Assembly: GCA_022539475.1 (NCBI GenBank)
Contig: VCMS01000039.1
Span: forward strand, 62,001-126,000
Direction: 5' to 3'
Length of the DNA: 64,000 nucleotides
From: Gracilaria domingensis
Taxonomy: Eukaryota > Rhodophyta > Florideophyceae > Gracilariales > Gracilariaceae
Position 1 is the first letter of the stretch. Each line of letters starts with the position of its first letter. Below the pieces are notes generated by a model, which was not told the origin of the DNA, did not search any database, and worked only from the letters and a program-made list of their open reading frames with translations. Positions 1-7,797 of this stretch are shown piece after piece. The translations under genes were made by a program, and so were the position numbers.

Positions 1-551
1 GTGTTGGATATCACGGCGCTCCGGAGAGCAGAGAGCACCTGCCCCATCAGAGAAATAACGAACTGAATCTGATTTGTCAGCGGGTTGGGTCTGTTTTGTC
101 TAGTCACGGATTCGAGCTTCGCAGCCTTCACAGCCTTCACCGGAACAAGTTCACGACCCTTCGCAGGCGATGATGCACTGATCGGCTCTATGACGCTCTG
201 TCTGTCAACATGATTCCACGCTCCTCCGCCGAGGGATGCGTCGTTGGGAATCGATGAGCACACCTTGAACCATTCGACACCATTGTAGCACTTCTTGTAT
301 CTTGCCGGCCAGGTGCCTCCCCAGACGCACACACTAGTCGAAGAAACCTTGATGCACTCCACTTGACAGTAATGGCAGTGATTACGAGCTCGTGCGTTGC
401 CACCGTGGCACCAATATGCCTCATGCTCGCAGCAGCGGGCAGCAGTCGCTCCATCCGCGTGACATTCACCGGGTGCCCAGGCGTAGACGGAATGAATCAA
501 AATGAGAGAGAGTAAGGCCATGAGGGTCACTTTTGCATGGTGGGCGGCCAT
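1..551 (-). CDS. Secreted Cys-rich protein, duplicate copy (partial, cut by window start)
   Basis: This is the first 183 or so codons of a gene identical to the complete one at 5930-6838, reading leftward out of the window. It begins with a signal peptide (hydrophobic core around residues 8-22) followed by a Cys/Trp/His-rich module with ten cysteines within about 75 residues. The start ATG is the complement of 549-551, and a TATA box lies about 130 bp upstream at 681-687. No stop interrupts the frame in the visible part. Function unknown; a secreted or cell-wall protein is inferred only from the signal peptide and the cysteine content. Confidence 0.75.
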   Translation of the reverse strand, partial: MAAHHAKVTLMALLSLILIHSVYAWAPGECHADGATAARCCEHEAYWCHGGNARARNHCHYCQVECIKVSSTSVCVWGGTWPARYKKCYNGVEWFKVCSSIPNDASLGGGAWNHVDRQSVIEPISASSPAKGRELVPVKAVKAAKLESVTRQNRPNPLTNQIQFVISLMGQVLSALRSAVISN

Positions 552-680
552 TCTGCGGGAGGGGGAAAGGAGAATATGGATGAAGTCAATCTAGAGCTGT
601 CGGAGTTGTGCCTTTCAAACGTTATTCCTTTCTTTGCTTGGTTTGGAAAGAGAGGAGATGAGAGAGGATGGACGCTCCCC

Positions 681-687
681 TTTTATA
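681..687 (-). promoter_or_regulatory. TATA box of duplicate secreted-protein gene
   Basis: On the minus strand this reads TATAAAA followed by GGGG, about 130 bp upstream of the ATG at 551. It is repeated at 6968-6974 in the second copy. A TATA box here fits a short 5' UTR of roughly 100 bases. Confidence 0.6.
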
Positions 688-1422
688 GCCATCTGTTGCA
701 TTCTCATCCTGGCTCTTTGAGCCGTTCATTCGGACGAGTGGCTCTATAGGAGAAAAACGAGAAAGAAGCTCTATGAAAACTGTGCTGGTCCAAGGAAGCT
801 GAATTTGGGAGAGAACTAGCCCTTCTTTTTCAATTGTATTAGCGTCGTCGATGAATGAGTCGGCTCTTTCTGTTCTATCTTTAAGAAAACGCTTCGCAGT
901 TACACTAATGTCGTGTCTAACGCCAATTCGATGGATCTATTTTGACAACTTTAGGAATTGAAAACAACAAAAGCTTGTTGGTATAGTTGGAAGGCCCAGC
1001 TTCATCGTAATAATTCCCAAAGTGAGGTGTACCGACGCACTTTCGGACACAGTTTGGACACTTGCTTCACATCGGCTTCGACTTTGAGAGGTTCTCGAAA
1101 ACCTCTTCATGTAACGGCAGTTAACCAGGAGAACCCTACAGATGAGACTATGCCTCCTCGGAGAATTGCTTTACGTTGAGACTGCCAAACATCAGAAAAT
1201 GTGGGCTTGAACTGTTGGCATGATGAGCTGTCCTAGGTGCAATTGATTTTCTCTCATTTGCTTTGTCAAGGTGCTTAATTTCTCCTTCATCATTTCTCGC
1301 GTAACGACATCTGTTATAGGCCTTTTCATGTCTTCGAAAGAAGTCCGGACAATTTCATAAACCTCTGCATTGGATGATTGATACCAACAATATGCCTCTA
1401 TAACGGCATCCACGACTTTTCA

Positions 1423-1510
1423 TCAGTTCTCAATTTCGACTTCTGCACTTTCCGAATTGCCTTCGGCGAGCGGTCCAAGAAGACAATCTTCTCCTATGAG
1501 TTCTTTCATA
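1423..1510 (-). pseudogene. 3'-end fragment of the membrane protein gene
   Basis: These 88 bp equal the last 88 bp (including stop) of the gene at 7710-9833. The rest of that gene is absent here, because the duplicated block ends inside it. The fragment shows where the duplication broke and is not expected to be expressed as a protein. Confidence 0.8.
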
Positions 1511-2036
1511 TGAACGTGCGCTGTCAACGAGATCGAACGAGGTGCGTCCGGCTTCTCCTACCCTTGTACAGCGTAACAGATTCTTACAGCTACCACTCGT
1601 TTCCTACAGATAATCTCGTCCTATGAGCCTTCATCTCCCAGTTAGGGCCACTCAAATTCACACTGAACATTCATGTTGCTTGCAATCTTGCAACAGGATA
1701 AGTGAGGGCAACTTACCCTCAACGTAAATAGCTCGACGCCATCACATCAGCGAAGGTAAACATGCTCCTTCCCAGAAGAGCATTTCTCAAAAGTATCGGG
1801 AGCTGATCACAGCTTGAGGTATGCAGTTTGTCCACCTTCAACAAACACCATACTTGCCATCTATCGCATTATCGACATGTCCATCACCTAGTGGACCGCT
1901 CAAACATTGTCTCATGCAGCTTGCTGTTTAATCATATTCTACAGAAGCTAGCAACCGCGACCTTCGTTGTCGACGAAAAACCGCTTTGAGGACACATTCT
2001 TGATCTCAGGTGGCAGAAACATCCTTGATATCTCCT
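1511..2036. other. Intergenic, nothing recognised
   Basis: This stretch lies between the duplication junction and the end of folK. I see no convincing coding frame, RNA gene or repeat. In particular there is no DHPS (folP) domain continuing the folate genes. Confidence 0.6.
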
Positions 2037-2615
2037 CTACAACGCTAACAGCGCTTCGGATGAGCGCAGACGTTTGTCTGCAATTCTTTGGTTCTCCTTA
2101 ACCTTTGCCTGCATCTGCCGCGAAACGGTAACGTCCTCTCGTTTTCGCATCCATACTTGATCACGCATTTTCGCAGCCACCTCCGCAACCTTTTGCTGCT
2201 GGCGGTCACGCGAGTTGCGAATGGGGTACTCGTAATCGGGTATTAACTCAGAGAGTGGTACCAAACAGAAAGCCTGTTTCCAAGAACTGAGGTCGAGCGG
2301 AATCCCATTAAACAGCTCAATGTCTATATCTATGGGACGAGGAGCATTCCGATTAGAACAACGCTTCCGCCCGAGCTGAGCCTCAATGGGTCGAATGACA
2401 CTGGCCTTGAATTCATCCGCGTTCTTTGACGTCAACACAAACATCGCTGCGTTCAAAAAGTTCGGGCCATCGCAACCCACAGATTCGGTTTCCCACGCAG
2501 ACGACACAGACTTCACTTCACAAAAGTTGCTGAGTAGCAAGATGCCTCTGGGCAAGTTTTGCTCTGGATTGATATTGGACCCGAGGCTGAGATACGCATG
2601 ATGCAACTCACTCAT
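2037..2615 (-). CDS. folK: 6-hydroxymethyl-7,8-dihydropterin pyrophosphokinase (HPPK)
   Basis: HPPK transfers pyrophosphate from ATP to 6-hydroxymethyl-7,8-dihydropterin, the step before dihydropteroate synthase in folate synthesis. The 192-residue product has the HPPK landmarks: LGSNI.P..NL near the N-terminus, W.T....G....FLNA around residues 40-57, and IE..LGRKR followed by PRPIDIDI around residues 77-100, which contains the Asp pair that binds magnesium. About 75 residues after the usual HPPK end (LIPDYEYP) form a Lys/Arg/Gln-rich, probably helical tail with no known domain. The start ATG overlaps the end of folB by 8 bases (ATGAGTGA). No DHPS domain follows, unlike plant HPPK-DHPS or the fungal FolB-FolK-FolP fusions. 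Confidence 0.9.
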   Translation of the reverse strand: MSELHHAYLSLGSNINPEQNLPRGILLLSNFCEVKSVSSAWETESVGCDGPNFLNAAMFVLTSKNADEFKASVIRPIEAQLGRKRCSNRNAPRPIDIDIELFNGIPLDLSSWKQAFCLVPLSELIPDYEYPIRNSRDRQQQKVAEVAAKMRDQVWMRKREDVTVSRQMQAKVKENQRIADKRLRSSEALLAL

Positions 2616-2964
2616 CTCGATGGCGCTCTATCTCCACGCCGACTGACCTAGAGAAGCGAACAGCGCCTGGTTTCTCAACGTAGACCAAAACCTTTCGAGC
2701 GAGCTTTTCCTGCAGACAGATGCGAGCCAAATCGTTCGCCAACGCTTCGACGGTTCGACGCTTTGCACACTCGGCGTGTGCCTTCACTTTCTTTGCGACA
2801 GCGCTGTAGTCAACACAGTCACCAATGTCGTCGCTGTGTGCTGCCCTGGTGGTGTCGGTGAAGATGGTAATGTTGATGAGAATATCCTGCTCCTTCTCAC
2901 GTTCCCAGTGCCTTATTCCGAGGATGGCACGAACGAGCAAGTCCTTGATTACGACCTTGTCCAT
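2608..2964 (-). CDS. folB: Dihydroneopterin aldolase (DHNA)
   Basis: This enzyme converts 7,8-dihydroneopterin to 6-hydroxymethyl-7,8-dihydropterin plus glycolaldehyde, directly upstream of HPPK in folate synthesis. At 118 residues it has the usual length of a single FolB domain. It shows the family pattern V.I.DL.VRAI.GI..WER...Q...I near residues 4-30, then DCVDYSAV, EALAN.LAR, and a C-terminal V.V.KPGA.RFS...GV.IER. Its TGA stop lies within the first eight bases of folK in the -1 frame, an arrangement typical of translationally coupled bacterial genes. In a eukaryote, the fungal-type FolB-FolK order suggests a former or alternative fusion. The start ATG could be preceded by a spliced targeting exon (see 2990-3316). 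Confidence 0.9.
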   Translation of the reverse strand: MDKVVIKDLLVRAILGIRHWEREKEQDILINITIFTDTTRAAHSDDIGDCVDYSAVAKKVKAHAECAKRRTVEALANDLARICLQEKLARKVLVYVEKPGAVRFSRSVGVEIERHRDE

Positions 2965-2989
2965 GAGACTTGAGCTCGTGCACCATGAG

Positions 2990-3316
2990 CTGTAGATTTA
3001 GTATCCATGGACCATCACAAGGAGATGACGTCTCCCGTGTTGGCAAAGAGCGCGCGAAAGAATCCGGAAGGTTTATATGCCTTGCAAATATCTTATCTTG
3101 TGAAGCACTTTGGCACGAGATATCTGTACGTATAGAAGCTTCAGGGCATACAGTGAAGGCAGCCTGACCAAGAATGTTACATACGCCTGAAGAACGACAG
3201 AACGTCAGTTTGCGGCAGCGTGGAATTGCGCGATGCGGCAGTAACGACGTGCTCCGAAAGGGAACGATTTCTGAACATATCTTCGCAGCCCTCGTGCTGA
3301 GAATTGACATGTACAC
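2990..3316 (-). other. Possible 5' targeting exon and intron of folB
   Basis: Minus-strand codons from the ATG at 3316 to 3185 encode a Ser/Arg-rich, acid-poor 44-residue peptide resembling an organelle targeting sequence. It is followed at 3184 by GTATGT, a consensus splice donor. A TACTAA branch-like motif and the acceptor CTACAG end at 2990. Splicing there would leave the folB ATG one base out of frame, so this exact model fails as written. Another start, another acceptor, or chance remain possible. Not more than a hint. Confidence 0.25.
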
Positions 3317-3365
3317 GTAGTCAACCAGAACTCGTTAGCAACGAGTTCTGGTTGACTACGTGTAC
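3311..3365. repeat. Perfect 26-bp hairpin with 3-base loop
   Basis: Arm 3311-3336 is the exact reverse complement of 3340-3365, with loop AGC; the arms begin GTACACGTAG. A run of five T follows on the plus strand. It lies between folB-folK and the divergent gene at 3900. Such a palindrome can be a fold-back element, a small-RNA precursor or a terminator-like structure. Two similar tight hairpins occur at 32150-32210 and 44631-44666. Confidence 0.9.
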
Positions 3366-3790
3366 TTTTTGACTGAATCTAGAAGACAGAGTAAAAAACG
3401 TACGCCCCTGATTATCATAAATACAAATCATAGAATTAAAATATTGAGAGAATGATTATATGGAACGTTTTACTGCAAGTTGAAAATTACAAAATTTGCG
3501 CGAACTTTTGAAAAGGAAGCGTAACAATTTGTAAATATATTGTCATTTTTTCGGAAGCTTTGATTGGCAATCGAGTTTGACCTTGGAACTTCCAAGGTCA
3601 AACTCAAGTTGGAAGCAATCGCCCGGCGTGACGCCTCTACACCCCAAAACAAAGTCGCGTGACTGCCACAGCCTCGCCCACAACCAGTCCGCGTTCTAAC
3701 CTGGAGCTTCGCAAGACCTCACAATTCACTCCCACAGCTTTTCCCAAGCCTAACCTCCGGCCATGCTTCGACGCCAGCGCTGCAATCTGC

Positions 3791-3799
3791 CATAAAAAG
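3791..3799 (+). promoter_or_regulatory. TATA-like box of gene at 3900
   Basis: CATAAAAAG lies about 100 bp upstream of the ATG at 3900. The spacing matches that seen for the TATA box of the secreted-protein gene at 6838. Confidence 0.4.
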
Positions 3800-3899
3800 A
3801 GCTCAAGCTCCCATCGAGAACAAGAAATCGTGGGTCCCCTCCCAAACGCGCAGTACAGCGCCAGTTTTCACACTCAAGCTTTCCCCATCACGACGTACA

Positions 3900-4667
3900 A
3901 TGCGTTGCTCCACACTCGCTATCCTCGCCACCTTCACGGCGCTCAATGTATTCGTCGAAGCCGCCGCCGCCACCGTCAGCGGAGCCTTCGACACGGACAC
4001 CCTGGAGCTGACGCGCGTCTTCAACCTGGCCAATCTTGACACGTACGCACTCATCTGCAAGCGCGCTCCGGATATTGCCGACGCGTTTGTGTTCACCGAG
4101 GTGCCGCCACCGGCGATGGACACCCTTGGCAGAAGCAGTGCCACCGTACACTGCATCGCTCGCGTGCATCACAAGCTGAAAGCAAACTGCACACAGCTAA
4201 ACTCAACTCAGTTCGAGCTCTACGCGCAGCCTGTTTTGGAACGATGCGTGCACCGACCGCCGCTTTCCACAGCGGACGCCGGAGATACACGTCCGTTCTC
4301 GTTTGATCGTTCGAGGTGCAAGTCCAAGTTGGCGTGGTCTGGCAACGCGGTGCAGTCCACCGTGACATTCGTGTGCGAATGCTTGCAGATCGGGTTCTAC
4401 GAGGTGCTGCCGGGCTGGCCACGCCTTTTCTTAAACGGCAGCGAGGCGGAAACGGCGGAAGAGCGGCAGAAAGTGTTGCAGTGCGCCATGGAGGCTGAGC
4501 AGCGCATGAGTGAGCTTTGTCTGCGTAGGCCGGGCGACTATGACGTTTTGGGGTTGCAGGTGCTTCAGGCGTGCTGCAAGCGCGCGCGTGTGGCATCGGT
4601 ACGCAAGTTTGATTGCGTACCGGTTGTTCCGCGCGATCTGAGTGCGCTCAAGTACGAGTTTCGGTGA
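3900..4667 (+). CDS. Secreted Cys-rich protein, unknown function
   Basis: The 255-residue product starts with a clear signal peptide (hydrophobic residues about 5-20, then AEAAA-like small residues). It holds about 14 cysteines spread over the mature part, including two adjacent pairs (CEC and CC). Potential N-glycosylation sites occur in the segment NCTQLNST and at NGS. No domain is recognised. Codon use is GC-rich and regular, and the frame is open throughout, so it looks like a functional host gene. The protein probably enters the secretory pathway; any role in the wall or matrix is a guess. The ATG is the first in frame and lies a plausible distance from the TATA-like box. Confidence 0.75.
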   Translation: MRCSTLAILATFTALNVFVEAAAATVSGAFDTDTLELTRVFNLANLDTYALICKRAPDIADAFVFTEVPPPAMDTLGRSSATVHCIARVHHKLKANCTQLNSTQFELYAQPVLERCVHRPPLSTADAGDTRPFSFDRSRCKSKLAWSGNAVQSTVTFVCECLQIGFYEVLPGWPRLFLNGSEAETAEERQKVLQCAMEAEQRMSELCLRRPGDYDVLGLQVLQACCKRARVASVRKFDCVPVVPRDLSALKYEFR

Positions 4668-5929
4668 TCGGGATACAAACGTTCTCTCATACCTCGTCTT
4701 GTAGTCCGTGAATATTCATCTCTGCAACAATCGTTTATGATTTTCTCTTGTGCCTGAGCTGCTCTAGAAATCAACACGAAAGCACATGAGCCGATTGAAA
4801 TCTGCTATACCACCCTGCGGTGTATGTTGTCCGGCGTCACTACAGCGCGATGTACGAGCGGACTGCCGAAGTGATAGCAGGGAGACACAGGAAATGGAAC
4901 AACTTTACCTATAGGATCAAAAGTAATAAATCAAAATATAAAAATAGAACCATAATGTAATATGCAGATTTTAAATAGCTTCTAAAAATTTAAGTACGTC
5001 TTTGCGAAATATGTTTTGCTGCACGCAATTTCCCTGGTGCAAGTTTTGTTCAAGGAAACCCGACGTTTCGAATGGTTGAAATCATGTCCCAACAAAGATA
5101 CATACTCATTCCTAAACATATAGGCTTAAAATTTTTACTCACCTATTTTTTCACATACGCTACATGTGTGATTTCCCGATTTCTCCTGTAAGGCGGTGAT
5201 GCGAAAGCACCAGACGTGACGTAATAAAGTATCTGAAACAAATTCTAGACAGAAACGATTGTTTTGTATGCGTTCAGGGTAGGGGCGTATTTGTGACTGA
5301 CTATTTTGCTATATTGGAAAGTCATAGTCACCACTTGTTTCAAAATCTGTAGAATGTGAGCAGGTGCACATGTGGAACTATCGCCAATGTGTATGTCCAT
5401 CTTTGCGCAAACCGGTTTCCCAACTCTCGACTTGCATGCTCAACACCTCCGTGGAAACCTCCATTGCCGTGGCCGCATCTCTTAGCAGAAAATGACGGTG
5501 CAATCCCGGTGCTGCCTATGAGAATTTTCACAGCAACTTTGAACATAATCTCGGACAGGAGAGAAAGTCCAATTCAAGGATGATCTCATACACGTCCTTC
5601 ACTCTGCTACACAGTTCACGAGCTACAATCAAATTGGGAAGACATAGCTTCCGTTGAATCACTCCTTGTCAAGATACCAAGCATTGAGTGGTGACCATAC
5701 CTGTCAGTCAACGTTGCCCGCCTAAAACAGAGGTACGCATTTAGAAGGCAGTGCAGCATTAGAGCTTCAACTCAGCAACATATGTTTATCTCGATTCAGT
5801 TTTTGTAACGTGGGCTCTGCTTGAGCCAAGGGCCACATACGATTCTACAGTAGAGCTATTAGTGTAGATTGAATGGGAAAGCGCAACCAGATGAGTGGTA
5901 CTTAACTTTCGTCTTCCCCCACTTGCAAA
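4668..5929. other. Intergenic, AT-rich, with a weak hAT-like end
   Basis: No convincing gene is visible. Around 5273-5300 the sequence CAGGG...GGCGTATTTGTGACTGACT resembles the terminus of the hAT-type MITE at 22744-23234, but no matching second end or target duplication is present. It may be a decayed or truncated copy. Confidence 0.45.
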
Positions 5930-6838
5930 TTACGCCTGAGCAATCCAGGCACGAATTGCGTTGATCCATGGCGCCCAGTCGTTCGTGAACCTTTTGAACG
6001 CTGCATATGCGTTCAGAGCTACTTCTCCCTGTGTCCAAAACGTTTGGCCGATTTGATTAATAATATTCTGGCACGCTTCCTTGGCAGCTTGAATGGTGTT
6101 AGCGGCATCCAAAGCCATTTCCAATCTGGCTATGAGCACCAAAATTGCGTCGGAAAACCTGTCGAGAATGATATCTGCCAGACCTCGGTCAGACTCGGGG
6201 AATTCTGCAATGAGCTCCAGCACTTGCGTGTTAAGTTGCCTGAGCGCTTCCAGCGCTCTTTCTCCGTTTCTCTTTACGGCTTCAATCGTGTTGGATATCA
6301 CGGCGCTCCGGAGAGCAGAGAGCACCTGCCCCATCAGAGAAATAACGAACTGAATCTGATTTGTCAGCGGGTTGGGTCTGTTTTGTCTAGTCACGGATTC
6401 GAGCTTCGCAGCCTTCACAGCCTTCACCGGAACAAGTTCACGACCCTTCGCAGGCGATGATGCACTGATCGGCTCTATGACGCTCTGTCTGTCAACATGA
6501 TTCCACGCTCCTCCGCCGAGGGATGCGTCGTTGGGAATCGATGAGCACACCTTGAACCATTCGACACCATTGTAGCACTTCTTGTATCTTGCCGGCCAGG
6601 TGCCTCCCCAGACGCACACACTAGTCGAAGAAACCTTGATGCACTCCACTTGACAGTAATGGCAGTGATTACGAGCTCGTGCGTTGCCACCGTGGCACCA
6701 ATATGCCTCATGCTCGCAGCAGCGGGCAGCAGTCGCTCCATCCGCGTGACATTCACCGGGTGCCCAGGCGTAGACGGAATGAATCAAAATGAGAGAGAGT
6801 AAGGCCATGAGGGTCACTTTTGCATGGTGGGCGGCCAT
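5930..6838 (-). CDS. Secreted Cys-rich protein, unknown function (complete copy)
   Basis: The 302-residue product has a signal peptide (residues 1-24, core LMALLSLILIHSVYA) and then a compact module rich in Cys, Trp and His (ten Cys in residues 25-105) that resembles small disulfide-bonded extracellular domains but matches no family I know. The C-terminal half (about 150-300) is rich in Ala, Leu, Ile and Glu and should form amphipathic helices. The gene is driven from the TATA box at 6968. Its 5' half and promoter are duplicated at 1-1510. It is followed on the same strand, upstream, by the membrane protein gene at 7710-9833, whose tail lies in the duplicated block as well. Confidence 0.8.
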   Translation of the reverse strand: MAAHHAKVTLMALLSLILIHSVYAWAPGECHADGATAARCCEHEAYWCHGGNARARNHCHYCQVECIKVSSTSVCVWGGTWPARYKKCYNGVEWFKVCSSIPNDASLGGGAWNHVDRQSVIEPISASSPAKGRELVPVKAVKAAKLESVTRQNRPNPLTNQIQFVISLMGQVLSALRSAVISNTIEAVKRNGERALEALRQLNTQVLELIAEFPESDRGLADIILDRFSDAILVLIARLEMALDAANTIQAAKEACQNIINQIGQTFWTQGEVALNAYAAFKRFTNDWAPWINAIRAWIAQA

Positions 6839-7797
6839 TCTGCGGGAGGGGGAAAGGAGAATATGGATGAAGTCAATCTAGAGCTGTCGGAGTTGTGCCT
6901 TTCAAACGTTATTCCTTTCTTTGCTTGGTTTGGAAAGAGAGGAGATGAGAGAGGATGGACGCTCCCCTTTTATAGCCATCTGTTGCATTCTCATCCTGGC
7001 TCTTTGAGCCGTTCATTCGGACGAGTGGCTCTATAGGAGAAAAACGAGAAAGAAGCTCTATGAAAACTGTGCTGGTCCAAGGAAGCTGAATTTGGGAGAG
7101 AACTAGCCCTTCTTTTTCAATTGTATTAGCGTCGTCGATGAATGAGTCGGCTCTTTCTGTTCTATCTTTAAGAAAACGCTTCGCAGTTACACTAATGTCG
7201 TGTCTAACGCCAATTCGATGGATCTATTTTGACAACTTTAGGAATTGAAAACAACAAAAGCTTGTTGGTATAGTTGGAAGGCCCAGCTTCATCGTAATAA
7301 TTCCCAAAGTGAGGTGTACCGACGCACTTTCGGACACAGTTTGGACACTTGCTTCACATCGGCTTCGACTTTGAGAGGTTCTCGAAAACCTCTTCATGTA
7401 ACGGCAGTTAACCAGGAGAACCCTACAGATGAGACTATGCCTCCTCGGAGAATTGCTTTACGTTGAGACTGCCAAACATCAGAAAATGTGGGCTTGAACT
7501 GTTGGCATGATGAGCTGTCCTAGGTGCAATTGATTTTCTCTCATTTGCTTTGTCAAGGTGCTTAATTTCTCCTTCATCATTTCTCGCGTAACGACATCTG
7601 TTATAGGCCTTTTCATGTCTTCGAAAGAAGTCCGGACAATTTCATAAACCTCTGCATTGGATGATTGATACCAACAATATGCCTCTATAACGGCATCCAC
7701 GACTTTTCATCAGTTCTCAATTTCGACTTCTGCACTTTCCGAATTGCCTTCGGCGAGCGGTCCAAGAAGACAATCTTCTCCTATGAGTTCTTTCATA
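6288..7797. repeat. 1510-bp direct repeat, right copy
   Basis: This is the counterpart of 1-1510 at offset 6287. It spans the 5' part of the secreted-protein gene, the 870-bp spacer and the last 88 bp of the membrane protein gene. Here both genes are complete, so this copy lies in the ancestral arrangement and the left one is the derived end of the duplication. Confidence 0.93.
6968..6974 (-). promoter_or_regulatory. TATA box of secreted-protein gene
   Basis: TATAAAA on the minus strand, about 130 bp upstream of the ATG at 6838; identical to the element at 681-687. Confidence 0.6.

Larger units (their letters stand above)
1..1510. repeat. 1510-bp direct repeat, left copy
   Basis: This segment matches 6288-7797 at a constant offset of 6287; I saw no difference in the stretches compared, and every reading frame inside is the same. 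It contains the 5' part of a secreted Cys-rich protein gene (minus strand), its promoter, and the last 88 bp of the membrane protein gene whose full form lies at 7710-9833. Homology stops sharply after position 1510. The left limit is unknown because the window begins inside the repeat. It is either a very recent tandem-type duplication or an assembly duplication. Confidence 0.93.

Noticed and set aside
1511-2036. DHPS (folP) domain following folK
   Set aside because: No frame in this stretch shows DHPS motifs, and the folK frame stops at 2037.
2037-2964. folB-folK as bacterial contamination
   Set aside because: It is flanked on both sides by genes with eukaryote-type signals in the same contig, and no other bacterial gene is nearby.
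4093-4596. 167-codon minus-strand frame opposite the secreted protein gene
   Set aside because: A GC-rich shadow of the coding strand with low-complexity composition.
5265-5340. Second hAT-type MITE
   Set aside because: Only one degenerate end is present, without partner or target duplication.
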